Shown one piece after another: positions 41,666 to 53,118 of a stretch of 64,000 bases of DNA (position 1 is its first letter; every line of letters begins with the position of its first letter). Source of the stretch: Stratiolaelaps scimitus (Eukaryota; Arthropoda; Arachnida; Mesostigmata; Laelapidae); NCBI GenBank assembly GCA_019614645.1, contig JABWDB010000035.1:2542001-2606000 (forward strand). The letters run 5' to 3'. A program made the translations under genes and the position numbers. The notes beneath the pieces are model-generated. The model was not told the origin of the DNA. It ran no database searches and saw nothing but the letters and a program-made list of their open reading frames with translations.

Positions 41666-43580
41666 GCGAATAAGAGTCATATTTAATTAATGACCGCGTC
41701 TACTCGATGTGTTGACGAAAGTGATACAATAATGCTGACTGAGTATTCAGCCCTCCGTGCTGGTACTAACCCCAAAAAAAAAACAATGACTCATCAACAA
41801 TGACACAGCTTCCCTATTCTCAAATCGACCATGTTAAAGTTCCGTTTTATTTTATATATATATATATATATATACTATATGATTGTTGTACAAATGTATT
41901 TTCACTCGTTCTCCTCGTCTCGTTAATGTCGTATTCTTGCCCTAACAGTATCTGCGAGACCATACGTATGTATATATATATATGACCGGCGCATACGAAT
42001 GTTGAACTACACTGCCTTGACGCCCGACTACAAAACGTTGAACACAACAGTCGGGACGTCTATCCAGACAGGTATTCATTCTCCTCAAATGGCAGCGACA
42101 TACAACAGCAAAGAGCTATACATGCGAATTAGTGCGGTCTTGTACTTGTAGATTTGTCAATAACGTTGTTATTATTACTTTTGTGATTATTATTATTATT
42201 ACTATTATCCAATTAGGCCAGTGCTCGTATGTCGTCCCAACAGATGTCTTCCTGACATGTCTCTATATTCTCTCATCGTTGTTCTGACAGGCAGTCGATT
42301 CTCTCATTGGCCTCTCGTGTCATTTTTATTCTAGTCCTTATTTATATTTTGTCGTCAATGAACGTCTATATGTCTGTCTCTCTCTCTGTGTGTGTCTGTG
42401 TGTATATACAGTTGTCAATGCTGTTTAAATGAAAAAAGCTACTTAATGCAATAATTATTAACATCATCATAATCATAATGATCAACGAGACTTGCTTGTG
42501 TAAATGACAGTATGAACTGAACGCACACTTTATACACATAGCCATGTACAACAGCCACGCACACAGTTCGTACGACGCGACCCGCCTGCTGTATAATCGC
42601 TTGGCTCGCGCGAACAAAAAAACGCATTGTCTTCCGCTTGCCAAGACCTCTGTCATATACTCCTCCGAGTGCACTCCCCGACCTTGTCACTGCAGACAAC
42701 CTTGCGCGAGGGGCAGGCCTTCCCGATTTTAGCACACGCGACAGGAGTGTCTCTCTTTCACTGTTTCTTTCGGTAGACGGTCGGATTCGAACTATTCACA
42801 CCGCGGATGAATTCATGCCGAATCATCACCATCATCTCTAGGCGCACACAATTACTATTGGTTATTCTTCGATGCTCGAGCGCGCGTCGTCTTCGCAATC
42901 TCATCGAAGGTCGCTTCTGTAAAGTTTAGCCAGCGTATGTCTGTCGTCTGGCCTTCATCACAGCACCGCACAAATCGACAATATTACACACGATGCTATG
43001 ATAATGTTGCATTAACGCATGCATTCATACATGAACTAAATGAGTTTGGCGAGAGAAAGGTCTCACATGCGTCGTCAACATTCGTTATTACCACCACCAC
43101 CGCCACCGCCGGCGCAGCCATGATCAACAACAAGAACAGGAACAACAACAAGCACAACAACAACGACGACAATGACCATACGATTTGCTGTATCCCTAAC
43201 TAGCGACTACCGACTTCACTGGGGGCTAGGAAATCATGAATTGTTCACAAAACATCATGCGCATCATGAAATTAATAATAATAATAGCGAAAAATCATTC
43301 AGCGTCGTACGCGCTCTACACCCGGTGATAAACACAACCCTCACACGCACAATTCATTATGTATCATTGCGGATCTATTGCTGCTAGTGCTACTACCACT
43401 ACTGCTGCGGCTGCTACGACTACTCAATGTTCAACTACTTCCGCTGTTGAAAGTTTCGTTACAAAACATGTGTTCTTTACTGTTGTCTTATGTGTGTTTT
43501 TGGCCATGTTGCTGCTGGTGATGCCGATCCCTCCACGTTCATCCCATTGAGTTCCACTGTATGATGTAGTGATGGTACGA

Positions 43581-45793
43581 TCAATATTCATCCTCGTCAC
43601 TGTCGGGCACTATAGGCAGCCCTGTAACGGCAGCCTGTTGAATGTTCGCCCAATCCTGCTGGTGCTGTTCAGCCTGCTCTTGCCTGGCCTGCAAACAAAC
43701 ATGTGAACAACAAATGTGCTCAATACAATGCAACTCGATTCACATAAGGCTTATTTACGGGTCGGCAATTCTACAAATTCATTTCTCGTTATACTGTACA
43801 GCGTATATAGTAGTAGTAGTAGTAGTGAAAACAATGATAAATTGTTGCTAAAACAACGGTGGAAAGAAGCGCAACTTGACAGAGCATTCGCTCGCATCTC
43901 GGATTCCCATCAGACGCTAGCCTGTTGTCTAACAGAGAGAGAGAGAGAGAGCTGTCCGAAACGGTAATAAATTCACGATCTTCCACAAGGGTCCCCCTCT
44001 ATCGAATCGCTGCTTGTGTCCAAGTGCACTTTCTGCCGTGTAAATTTAAGCCCACCTTAGCGAAGAGCTCCTGCTGCTGCCGGAGTAGCTCTTCCTCCGG
44101 TACCCCTAGGTGCTCAAGACGTGAGCTCTGTTTGCGTCTTTTCGCAGCCACTTCCTTGCAGTCGGCAAAAACACGCTGCGCATCGTCACAGTATTCCTTG
44201 AAGCCGAGCTTTTCGAGTGCTGTAATGAATCAGTCAAATTAAGGTCGATTGAGTCATCTACTACGAGTAGATTGCTCAAAACACAATTGCTATTTTATAT
44301 ATGATAGCTACGATTAACGTCCACATAGTGATACATTATCAAGGTGTCAGCTAAGTGTAACAATACGTGCAGCGACGACGGTATCCATCCATAAGTGTCC
44401 TTAAATGTCATAGCAAACGCTTTAGGCTCCCTTCGTCGGGGGACTACAAATAAAACAATGTCACACCACAAATAACCAGTATATAATGATTTGTATTTAC
44501 TCGGCACAAACAAAATCGAATGCAACCAATGTGTGTGTGTGTGTATTACTCAGGGAGGACGCACACGTCGAATCGGAACGACGCACTTTGTGTATATGGT
44601 AGTGACAGTCGCCACACGGTGATCACTCATTCATTTATCTATATAATGATGATTCATTTATTGATTGGCTTAAGTAGCCTGAATCAGACCTCGAGACCCG
44701 AGTACGCTCCGTCAGCTGCACGGCAAGGCCGAGCTGAACGAATGCCATATCGCTTGACCCGGCTGCGATCAATCGGATCTTTAGCGGTGCTCATCACACC
44801 ACTAATAGAATCAGTACGGAGTCCATTATCAAATAGCGTGAGCGATCATTCATAACGTCCGCCGTTTCGTTCAGGTAAAAGTCGAATGTTGTCGCCTCGC
44901 TGGAACTACTTCGTATGCCTATATGGATCAGCATATCTGATACGATCGATTTCATAGCTTGCATACAACTAGAAAGCCCTGCGTGTCTGCGTGTGTAACG
45001 ATATGTACATTGTGTCCATACAAATGTAAAATTATTTCGAAATACAAAAATCAACAAATGTGGGAACAACAGTCACTTGTTGACTACAATGAAATATTGA
45101 AGTAAAATGACTTGCGTGTATCTGCGTGCGGAGGTCTATTTTTAAGTGGGCACCACACCTACCGGTCAGGATGTGTTCGGCGTTGATCGTCTTTTTGTGA
45201 TGTTGGTTACATATCTCGTTTGCTTGCGTCGCTATGTAGTGAATAAATTCTGAGCAGCAGTTTAAGACCAGTTCTCGGCTTTCGTTAGCAATCCGTACGT
45301 TTGGAAGTAGTTCCTGCAAAATTGAACGAAGAGCATCAGTTAACGTAGGAAGGATCGGTGAAATAGGTATTAGACCAAAAAAGAAAATGACGCAGTATTT
45401 CGATGAGGATCGAGAACTCGTCGATTCATAGAACAATGGCAATATTCATGCCTAAAGTACGGGCGATTTTTTGCAAAACAACAACATACTAAATAGGCCA
45501 ATGAATACCGCACAATTCTATCCTCCTTTGTGGCATCGTTTTTGGACATTATAAATATCAATTTATTTTGTCGTGTGAGCTATTTTTACATGTTTGTGCT
45601 AACCGACCTTATTATATATAGACTTCTAGCAAATTAAATATTAGATAATGGGTTAAAAAGATAGTTGCCCTCGGTGAAACCGTTGGGATCCTAAAGCCAC
45701 TCCGGCCTACCAGGCTCAAAACCGCGCATTAGCAGAAGAACATCAAGAATAAACATTTCTGATTGACTGCGTTGGGTTACTCACATAGTGACG

Positions 45794-45853
<60 letters not shown>

Positions 45854-46088
45854 ATATTTTTTACGAAAGACTGACCTTGAGCATTTTGTTCATAGCGGCT
45901 CGTGGAATCGTTAGCTCATCCTCCTCGGTTGGGGCTCCAGCCGCCCCCGCCGATGCTCCTGACCCTCCTGGATTTACGGCGCTAGCTCCGCTAACTGCAG
46001 AGGCCCCACCTGCAGTTGCGCCTCCGCTCATATTCATTCTGCCGCCAGCCAAACCTGCGCCTATCGAATGGACGACACCTGACGACAT
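43581..46088 (-). CDS. Dr1: Dr1 / negative cofactor 2 beta (TBP-binding repressor)
   Basis: This is a full gene of four exons: 46088-45876, 45313-45163, 44219-44056 and 43688-43581. All phases agree and give 211 residues. Residues 1-55 are Gly/Ala/Ser-rich. A histone-fold domain follows, from ELTIPRAAMNKMLK through SRELVLNCCSEFIHYIATQA to KKTINAEHILT (about 58-121). Next come the basic linker AAKRRKQSSRLEHLG, the family signature PEEELLRQQQELFAK, a Gln-rich stretch and the acidic end DSDEDEY. In characterised animals Dr1 pairs with NC2-alpha (DRAP1) through the histone fold and clamps TBP on promoters; it is also a subunit of ATAC histone acetyltransferase complexes. The N-terminal Gly/Ala region is longer than in the human or fly protein as I remember them. 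A pyrimidine-rich acceptor-like site ending ttttag lies 15 bases before the chosen ATG, in frame, so transcripts with additional upstream coding exons are possible. The intron between exons 1 and 2 begins next to a long (TA)n run. Confidence 0.95.
45796..45849. repeat. (TA)n microsatellite in Dr1 intron 1
   Basis: An uninterrupted TA run of over 50 bases, about 27 bases inside the intron from the exon 1 donor. Confidence 0.95.
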
Positions 46089-46642
46089 CTGACGTGATCC
46101 ATCCTAAAACAGATGAACAAGAGAAGCGAACGGGGATGGTGAACGACGTAGGCACTGGTGATATATGATTCGTTTTCTATCGAAGTATGGTCCGACGTCC
46201 AGGTTCGGAGGAAAAATCGTAGTATCAGGTGATGCAAGGGCAAACATAGGATGCTCAGATCAGAAGGAGGTTTGTTTGGTAACAGCGAAAAAATAAAACC
46301 TATCACCAGCTTCAAGCTAATTCTATTCGAAATATGCTCCACTAGTGAAAGTGTAATTTTGCAACGCTTAACTTAAAATTCGTAATGTAAAATGACAATC
46401 TCTATATATTATAGCGCATTCAACGGCTCCATTTCTAAACATATTTTGATAATCAATCATTTCTAGGTGCTGAATGGTCTGTGTATTGGTTAGTAATTAC
46501 CACAAGGTTGAGGTCATTATGTTGGTAACGCAGTAAATCAGACTGGATATGCTTTGACGATACGAAGTGGCAATAATAGTGCGATGTATATGTACCCATG
46601 TAGGGCACATAGAACGCGAACTACCAATTAAGCTCTGAACTG

Positions 46643-46700
46643 AGTTACTGTCGGAACAGCAGAACAAGCGATAGCTTGTTCTGCTGTTCCGACAGTAACT
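46643..46700. repeat. Perfect 27-bp inverted repeat, 4-base loop
   Basis: AGTTACTGTCGGAACAGCAG plus AACAAGC, loop GATA, then the exact reverse complement. It is followed by two copies of GGCAGTAACAGCTT and further CAGTAAC-containing units to about 46755. Confidence 0.95.
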
Positions 46701-46975
46701 TGGCAGTAACAGCTTTTGGCAGTAACAGCTTCCGACAGTAACCGCTTTTGGCTTTCTATTTGATAGATTGTTCTTCTTACAAACTTCACAACTATGGTAC
46801 CACGACAGCTTTGTCACGCTGAGCTCGTGTAATATGGTAGCATTTGACTGGTTATACGTCTCAATCAATTAACTGCAGTGCGCGAACGCTCAGTTTACGT
46901 TTAGATTTGCGATTCTGCGAACCGTTCGTTTTCTACTTGAAATGACTTTATCGTTAATAGAAGCCGAAAATCCGC

Positions 46976-47047
46976 GAAAACAAGGTTGCCCCCCCCCTCC
47001 CGCCCCCGCGAAATCCGGGGGCGGGGGGGGGGGGCAACCTTGTTTTC
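46976..47047. repeat. Foldback palindrome, about 32-bp GC-rich arms
   Basis: The arms GAAAACAAGGTTGCCCCCCC... (46976-47008) and ...GGGGGGGCAACCTTGTTTTC (47016-47047) are inverted copies around a 7-base spacer, with about one mismatch or indel within the C/G run. It lies about 40 bp before reverse-transcriptase fragment copy 1. Confidence 0.9.
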
Positions 47048-47084
47048 TAAAGAAAATCTCTAATTTAGCGGATCACTTTCTGAG

Positions 47085-47446
47085 TCGTTGTCCCGATGGC
47101 ATTGCCTCTCTGCCTCTGCACAGCGAGAGAGAGGCGTTGCAGAAGGAAGGATCCTGCGCGCTTGTCCCCGGTGGCGCGGATCAGCCTATGGTAGACACCC
47201 TTCGAGGAAGTTTGCAGTGAGGGGGCAGTGCTCGCCTAAGGTTTCAAATGCAAGGGGGGAAAAGAGGTAGCTTGACTGGAGTGCGGCGTACTTCCGAAGC
47301 TTGGCCCGCTCTGCACGGGCGACCGCGTAATCGGGGGTGGTTGCGCAGTGCTCGATATAAGAGGGCAATGCCATCGCCTTCCTCGGGACAATGACGGCTT
47401 CGAGGCCTCGGTTTCCAACCAATCCCCCCCCCCCCCCCACACCCAA
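47085..47446 (-). pseudogene. Reverse-transcriptase protein C-terminal fragment, copy 1
   Basis: The minus strand encodes ARAERAKLRKYAALQSSYLF, SPLAFETLGEHCPLTANFLE and, after a frame change, RATGDKRAGSFLLQRLSLAV. This is the block found at the end of many retrotransposon reverse-transcriptase polyproteins (K-RKY, FVP-A-ET, FL-LG, TGD-R, FL-QRLS-A-QR). It is bordered by homopolymer G/C runs, and a foldback lies about 40 bp away. The rest of the element is absent. Confidence 0.7.
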
Positions 47447-50396
47447 GAATTCTTAATTATTGTATGTTTGAAGTTGTATATGCTAAATAAATTTAACAGT
47501 AAATTTGGCTTTCCGAGTCTACATTAAGGCCATCAGTGAACTCTTGCTTCGCTGTATTTTTGTTCACCATTTCCTTTGTGCAGAGAACAAGGATTAACGC
47601 TTTCTTGTGACATCTGACATATGCGTTACCAGTAAATACACTGTGACTTTGAATAGTACGGTCCAGGTTAAGCGATTTCAAGCATATTGCAACTGCGCGA
47701 AACCTCCATTGCCCGTCCTTGCCTTTTTTTCCACCCGATGGCGCTCACATACACCTTCATTCATGCTATTTACAAATACAACCATTTGTGAGCATGCAAC
47801 TTTTGTTTGATATCGTTTTGTGTCGCGGTGGCTTTGTCAGCCTAGGCACCCACCCTATTCTCTGTTTATCGAGCGGCGGCTTCCGTGAGCGAATAAATCA
47901 AAACTAAACTGGGATAACGTAGCGGAGCCTTATACATAATAATCGTAATGATGTTGCTCGCTTCAACTCTTCAGGGCCACAATTGTTAGCTTACATTGAC
48001 AAGGACGGCTTACGGTAAACCGATCGAATTTGTTCTTCGACCTAAGGTAATGGGAGTACTCACAAAGGCAAGCACTTAGAATCACTAGCAAGCAAGACGA
48101 CCGTCCGTCGGCCTTAGCCGAAATGCCTCTAACAAGTATATATCAATCGGGAGCTTTGGGACTCCGCAGGGAGAGGGCTTCGGGTCGTCAGACGACCCCA
48201 TTGCACAATTAGCGCTAAAAGGGAAATATGTTGGGCGATATCACCGAATTCTCTACACAGGTGCATTGATTTGACACCTATCCGGCAACTCCGTAAGGGA
48301 TGTATGCGACAAAAGCGTATTCCACCTCATTCAACTCGTCATTTCAACAAGATCGTCTACCTAGGCTAAATTTCTCATGGAATATATGCATATTACCACA
48401 GTTGTCACTGGCACGTACCTAATTCGATTTGAAGAGATATTTTAATTATTATAATGCTAACAGGTGACACAGGTCCAGTGCCAGTTAAGCTCCGCTAACT
48501 GAACCACCAACGACAGTTAAGCTCCGCTAACTGAAGCTGGTGGTAAGCAACTCAATTAAAATATAATGATTTTAGTAAAAACGGATTGGGTGGACAGGAA
48601 ATAACAACTCGATTCATTTTTCAGCAACCATCCAAAATTGAAATTTTCTTTCATTTTATTGTTGTGACATCATTTTGTCCATACAGTGATTGCTTTATGA
48701 TTATCATCATCATTATCATTGTAACAATACAAATAATAACCTATGAAGTGTACACACACACAATGTGTGACACTATGTGACACTAGTTCCGCAGATGAAC
48801 ACAATGGTAAGAATGGAATATTTGTTAGTACAAAAAATAACTAGGTACTTCGTTCTCACGCGCAATATGCATATATATATATATATATATATAAAGTCGT
48901 AAAGCATCAATAATACGATGATAACTATATATTACTATATATTATGTCTGTCCTTCCCTTTCAATATTGTAAATCCTCTAGTAATTGTAATGAATATTAG
49001 GCAATTGTTTCAACTTCTTATAAAACATTTCTTACAAACAGTATCTCAAAAGCCTTTGTCAAAAGATAGGACAAAAATCATTTTCATTGTACAGCGATTT
49101 TCCTGTACAAAATCGTCATCGCTCGTTCATTCAATCACAGCAGATCGATGAATCAGGTGAACTCTATACAGATAAATAAAATGCTGCCACTGTGCCGTAC
49201 CAGTGCTGATTTGACTTGTAATCATGGTGCTAATGATAAAAAAAACTTCTTCTAAATGTCGTAGAGTAACTATGTATAATAAGAGTAATACTGATGTTAG
49301 TAATAAATAATAATGAATGTGTCATTATGAATTACCCTGACAATGTTGAAATAATGCCTACTCCTCGAGAATAATTCTAAAGAAAGGCCGTCTGTAGGTC
49401 GCCATTCTTAGAATCCTTCTTAAAACGTCTCGTAGTTAATTACCAACAATATCTACTCAATCTGCTCAATTCGACCGCCGAACGCGAATCTATTGAAATA
49501 CCCCCCCCCCCATTTTTGTATGTTTAATACCTATTTATTGTATGTTTGAATAAAGGGCCAGTCGTTGATTATAAAGTCGACCAGATTTCTTCAAATTCAA
49601 GTGGGGAAACTATGAATCACCCTGTATCACCATTCGTCGACATGATCTACAATGATAACCATCGTCCTTGTTAAGATGATTATAAACATATGCATTAATA
49701 ATTACAAAGAAAGATTACGGGTATAGTTTAGGTACGGCAAATACGAATGTTTATCGGAACAAAGGTACACAATCGTTTCGTTGGTCGACTGCACGAAACA
49801 ACTACTAGGAGACAATGTCATACGTACAACAAATCGAGCTGGTAACGAGTCCCCATTATTCTACAAGGTTATAGTAACACAGAGAATAGTGATAATAATA
49901 TTGTTAGTATTAGGCATTTCTCATTCATCGTACCCGCCTGTTCCCTGTCAACACAGGTATAAGACGAAAACGTCTATGTTCCTCACTATACAGATCCGGA
50001 CGAAAGTATGCTAGTTATAAATGTTTCACATTTACCAGGACAGGCAGATATGAATATGGGCGGTGATCTCCAACATTGGGATGAAATATCTACATATGGC
50101 ATTGATCGAAGCAGACTGGGTTTCAATCATATGGAGGTTGGCTCGTGCGTCGTCCAATGTATTGGCAAAATTAATTTACGTGTAGCAGATTGATTGCTGG
50201 TGGGACAGCGTGCCATCGTTAATCATCGATGTCATGCGTGCCCATGTGTATGGCAATGCGTGGCAAACTTCAATGAGCCTTCGATGAGCGTGCTTACAAG
50301 AGCTTCCGCTGATCCGCCGCGTGGATCCGATTTGCAAGCGATCAGACGCTTGTAGTAGTATTAGGCCACAGCGGCTGCTACAACATACTTATATAT

Positions 50397-50440
<44 letters not shown>

Positions 50441-50831
50441 ACTGCACTAGCTCATATAGGAGGTGGAAATCGAAACTTATCCGAGTACATAATCAATTTC
50501 ACTACGGTTTATGAACACACTTAATTAGTGTTCTACTACACAAACACCCAGCATAAAAATGTATGCATAAACCCGGACACCCTAACGCGACATATATATA
50601 TATATTTGTAAATTACAAATTCGTTTTCGCTGCACAACGAATATGAACGATGATCCGTGAACTCATGCGCCAATGCACGACGAATCACTTGCTGCACTCG
50701 TTGACTTTGTCGTTGACACGATCCGTCAATGTCTTAATGTGTACAATTAGAGTACTAGTTGTTTGTCTTGTAGTCTAGCCCTCTTATCGGTCAAATATTA
50801 CACCCTTGCATTTCTCGGCACTGACCGAAGG
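47447..50831. other. Gene-free AT-rich stretch
   Basis: Apart from the double inverted motif at 48.5 kb, (TA)n runs at 48.87 and 50.41 kb, and a C-run at 49501, nothing supports a gene. The part next to 50831 is likely the B3GAT3 3' UTR. Confidence 0.45.
48496..48540. repeat. Two direct copies of an imperfect inverted motif
   Basis: CAGTTAAGCTCCGCTAACTG occurs twice within 45 bases. Each copy is itself an inverted repeat (CAGTTA.. / ..TAACTG). Confidence 0.75.
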
Positions 50832-51722
50832 TTACACCTCAATATCCTTGTTCGATGGTATTGGGAGTTTTGCTTCAGGCTTCAAATTAGGTGCCTCCAT
50901 CCGCGTATGCCATACGAGCACTTGATTGCAATTATTCGCCCTCGGCTCGAGTTCTTCCCAGCCATAGAGTAGCTGTGTCAGCAGATGTGACTCCTGATAT
51001 CCCCGTTGGACGTTCAACGAGAACAACACCGTCGGATGCTCCCGGAGAAGCTTGAGGCTCACGGCGAACGCCGCCATATCAATTGGATATGGGCGATTGG
51101 GCCGAAACACGGCGTTGAATCGTTTCACCCGGCCATCGACGACGATTGGCCGCTCCACCATCAGGCCCCCGACGAGGCCCACAGGCCAAACTGACACCTT
51201 TTTCGTGAGTCGCATCTCATCGAATAGCCGGATATCGTAGGTGTTATCGTCATCGGCAAAGTACACAACCGCCTCCTCATCGATGAGTACGGTTTCCGCC
51301 GCTCTCGAGCGGAGGAATCGAAGAGCCGCATTTCGCTGAAGAACGCCGCGTGGCTTTAGCCAGTTCGGGTCATTGGCGCCAAGCTTAAACTTTTCCGGGG
51401 TGGCTGCTGTCAAATGGGTATACGATAGGCCTGAGTTAGCAAGGAGACGTGACACGAGAGCGCTCGGCATCTCGGCATCCTCAACCACAATCCAGTGTAC
51501 CCGGCCGGCTAATCGTAACGCGTATGAAAGTCTTGTCAGCTCGGCCTTCTGCTGTGGCCGAGCATACGTTGGCGTTACCAGATAGACGAGTCGCTGGGGT
51601 CGTGCCGCGGGTGCTTCATTTTGTGACGCTGTCAATGGGTTTGACGACTCCAACCGAACGAGAAAGGAGACCACGAAGCCGAAGAAGGCTCCCACAACGT
51701 ACGGAACGAACCGGTGTCTCAT
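50832..51722 (-). CDS. B3GAT3: Galactosylxylosylprotein beta-1,3-glucuronyltransferase (GlcAT-I type)
   Basis: A single uninterrupted frame of 296 residues belongs to glycosyltransferase family 43. Residues 1-4 are cytosolic, about 5-22 form a signal anchor (FVPYVVGAFFGFVVSFLV), and a short stem leads to the catalytic domain at about residue 43 (YLVTPTYARPQQKAELTRLS). The donor-binding acidic triad sits in VVYFADDDNTYD (Asp 157-159). SVWPVGLVGGL, NRPYPIDMAAFAV, the QESHLL segment with the expected catalytic Glu (about 244), EPRANNC and the VWHTR motif (about 270-274) follow in family order. The extreme C-terminus, IEV, matches human B3GAT3. The enzyme transfers glucuronic acid from UDP-GlcA to Gal-Gal-Xyl-Ser in the Golgi and completes the proteoglycan linker. 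The frame is open further upstream to 51809 but has no ATG there; the ATG at 51722 directly precedes the anchor and is chosen. The gene lacks introns, in contrast to its neighbours. It lies between the Gln-rich exon and Dr1 on the same strand. Confidence 0.95.
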   Translation of the reverse strand: MRHRFVPYVVGAFFGFVVSFLVRLESSNPLTASQNEAPAARPQRLVYLVTPTYARPQQKAELTRLSYALRLAGRVHWIVVEDAEMPSALVSRLLANSGLSYTHLTAATPEKFKLGANDPNWLKPRGVLQRNAALRFLRSRAAETVLIDEEAVVYFADDDNTYDIRLFDEMRLTKKVSVWPVGLVGGLMVERPIVVDGRVKRFNAVFRPNRPYPIDMAAFAVSLKLLREHPTVLFSLNVQRGYQESHLLTQLLYGWEELEPRANNCNQVLVWHTRMEAPNLKPEAKLPIPSNKDIEV

Positions 51723-52923
51723 TGTTAGTGATCCGATGAATCTTCTACATATCCTTGAGTCATTAGCAGCCCAGTACGCACAGGGTATGCCACAATTGAG
51801 GGCGTTCACCCGTCAATCGTACCGCGCTCACCGACAACTATGTGCGCCACAAGAGTCTGTACAATGGCAGCGTCCCTTGCGCGTGCATCCATCCAGAACA
51901 GTATCGAACACCTCTGACTCCGTAACCGGCACAGTCGTCGCTGGCGGTGACAGCCGCCACACGCCACCAAATAGAATGATAAGGGCGAACGCTGTCGCGA
52001 ACCTACCGCCTGGTGCACAAACCCGTGAGCTCAGTCACAGCTGACGATGCGGTAGTGTTCTCCAGCCGGGCAGTTTATCGTTGGTGCCACTGGTACTGCT
52101 CCTGCTGGTATTTGCCGGCAGTACCAATAGTAGAGCGATGTCGATTCATTTGTTGCCTATACAAATCGGCACGTTGCAGAAATATCGTCGTAGTTGCTGC
52201 TTCGATGTGAATGAGATAGATGGGAGTCACACAGTATCACTCATGTTGTCGTCTCATCATCAAGACCGAACACGAAACGCATGACCCCATAGAGACAATA
52301 TACTTATTCACAAAGTGTAGCGCCTCGGTAAAAGGGACATTCGCTCGCACGCACGCATCCTGCAGATTCACATTATCACAGGAGTCGATATATCCGTCTG
52401 TACCCACATCAGCTCAATACAGCCTTTACAAAGATAGACATACAGGCATATTAGGTTAGAATATGCATTATGCTTCTCAGTATGGTCATCGCTACGGCCA
52501 TTATTATTATTACTATTAGTAGTGGTAGTAGTAGTTGAAGTATTCGCCCACCGCATATATTATTAGTATGCGTTAGAGACAGGCGATTGAAGATAAGAGC
52601 CAGAGACCAACGCAGTGGTAACAACAACAATAATCAGAGCGGCACATGCTCCAACACCGGGCACAGCTGCATCTGGTCTCTCTGCTTACTCTGTTCGCTA
52701 CATTGAGTCAGACAGCCCCAGCCAGCTAGTCAGACCGACGGACGGACGGACATACAGACCGACAGACAGACAAACAGACGAACCGACATCGCCAGCGCCG
52801 CCCTCATAGCGCCCATTGTTCACACTCGCTACGGCGTCACTGAAACCACAAACAGACCGACCCCTGCTACTACGGCCGCGGTTGCTGCTAATGCTCGCAG
52901 CAGGGCAGAACACGGACACTCAC

Positions 52924-53118
52924 CACGTAGGATTGTTGTTGTTGCTGCTGCGGTTGTTGTTGTTGTCCGGGTGGCCCGATCGTCTGGTTAACGCCACCAC
53001 CGCCAACAGCATGCTGATGCTGTTGTTGCTGCTGATGGAACGGCGATGGTGGAAGGCCAGAGGGGGAGGGTGTGGAGCCTGGCCGTGATGACTCCGGAGA
53101 TAAATACGCAGGCCACAT
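52924..53118 (-). CDS. First coding exon of a Gln/Pro-rich protein, partial
   Basis: The exon opens with ATG at 53118, with an in-frame TAG nine bases upstream, and encodes 65 residues. It starts MWPAYLSPESSRPG, continues through a Pro/Ser segment and two Gln runs separated by HAVGGGGVNQTIGPPG, and ends QSYV. It stops in phase 0 at a strong donor (GTG|GTGAGTG). The exon sits at the edge of a GC-rich patch of CAG/CAA repeats. I do not recognise the protein from this piece. The nearest downstream minus-strand exon with a good acceptor in phase 0 is the exon carrying the Dr1 start at 46.1 kb, so this could be an alternative Dr1 N-terminus. It could equally be the start of another gene whose later exons I cannot see. 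Low-complexity composition alone is weak coding evidence; the donor and the upstream stop are the main support. Confidence 0.45.

Larger units (their letters stand above)
38851..43580. other. Gene-free stretch between the U2 duplication and Dr1
   Basis: It holds the LINE remnant at 40.7 kb, (TA)n at 41629-41663, two shorter (TA)n runs near 41.86 and 41.97 kb, and a 21-base tandem pair at about 39958-40000 (GCGATGTCCATA-type unit). Triplet-rich sequence at 43.1-43.5 kb lies just past the Dr1 stop and may be its 3' UTR. Confidence 0.5.

Noticed and set aside
51723..51809. Upstream extension of the glucuronyltransferase frame
   Set aside because: It starts with GTG, not ATG. The ATG at 51722 directly precedes the membrane anchor, as expected for this enzyme.
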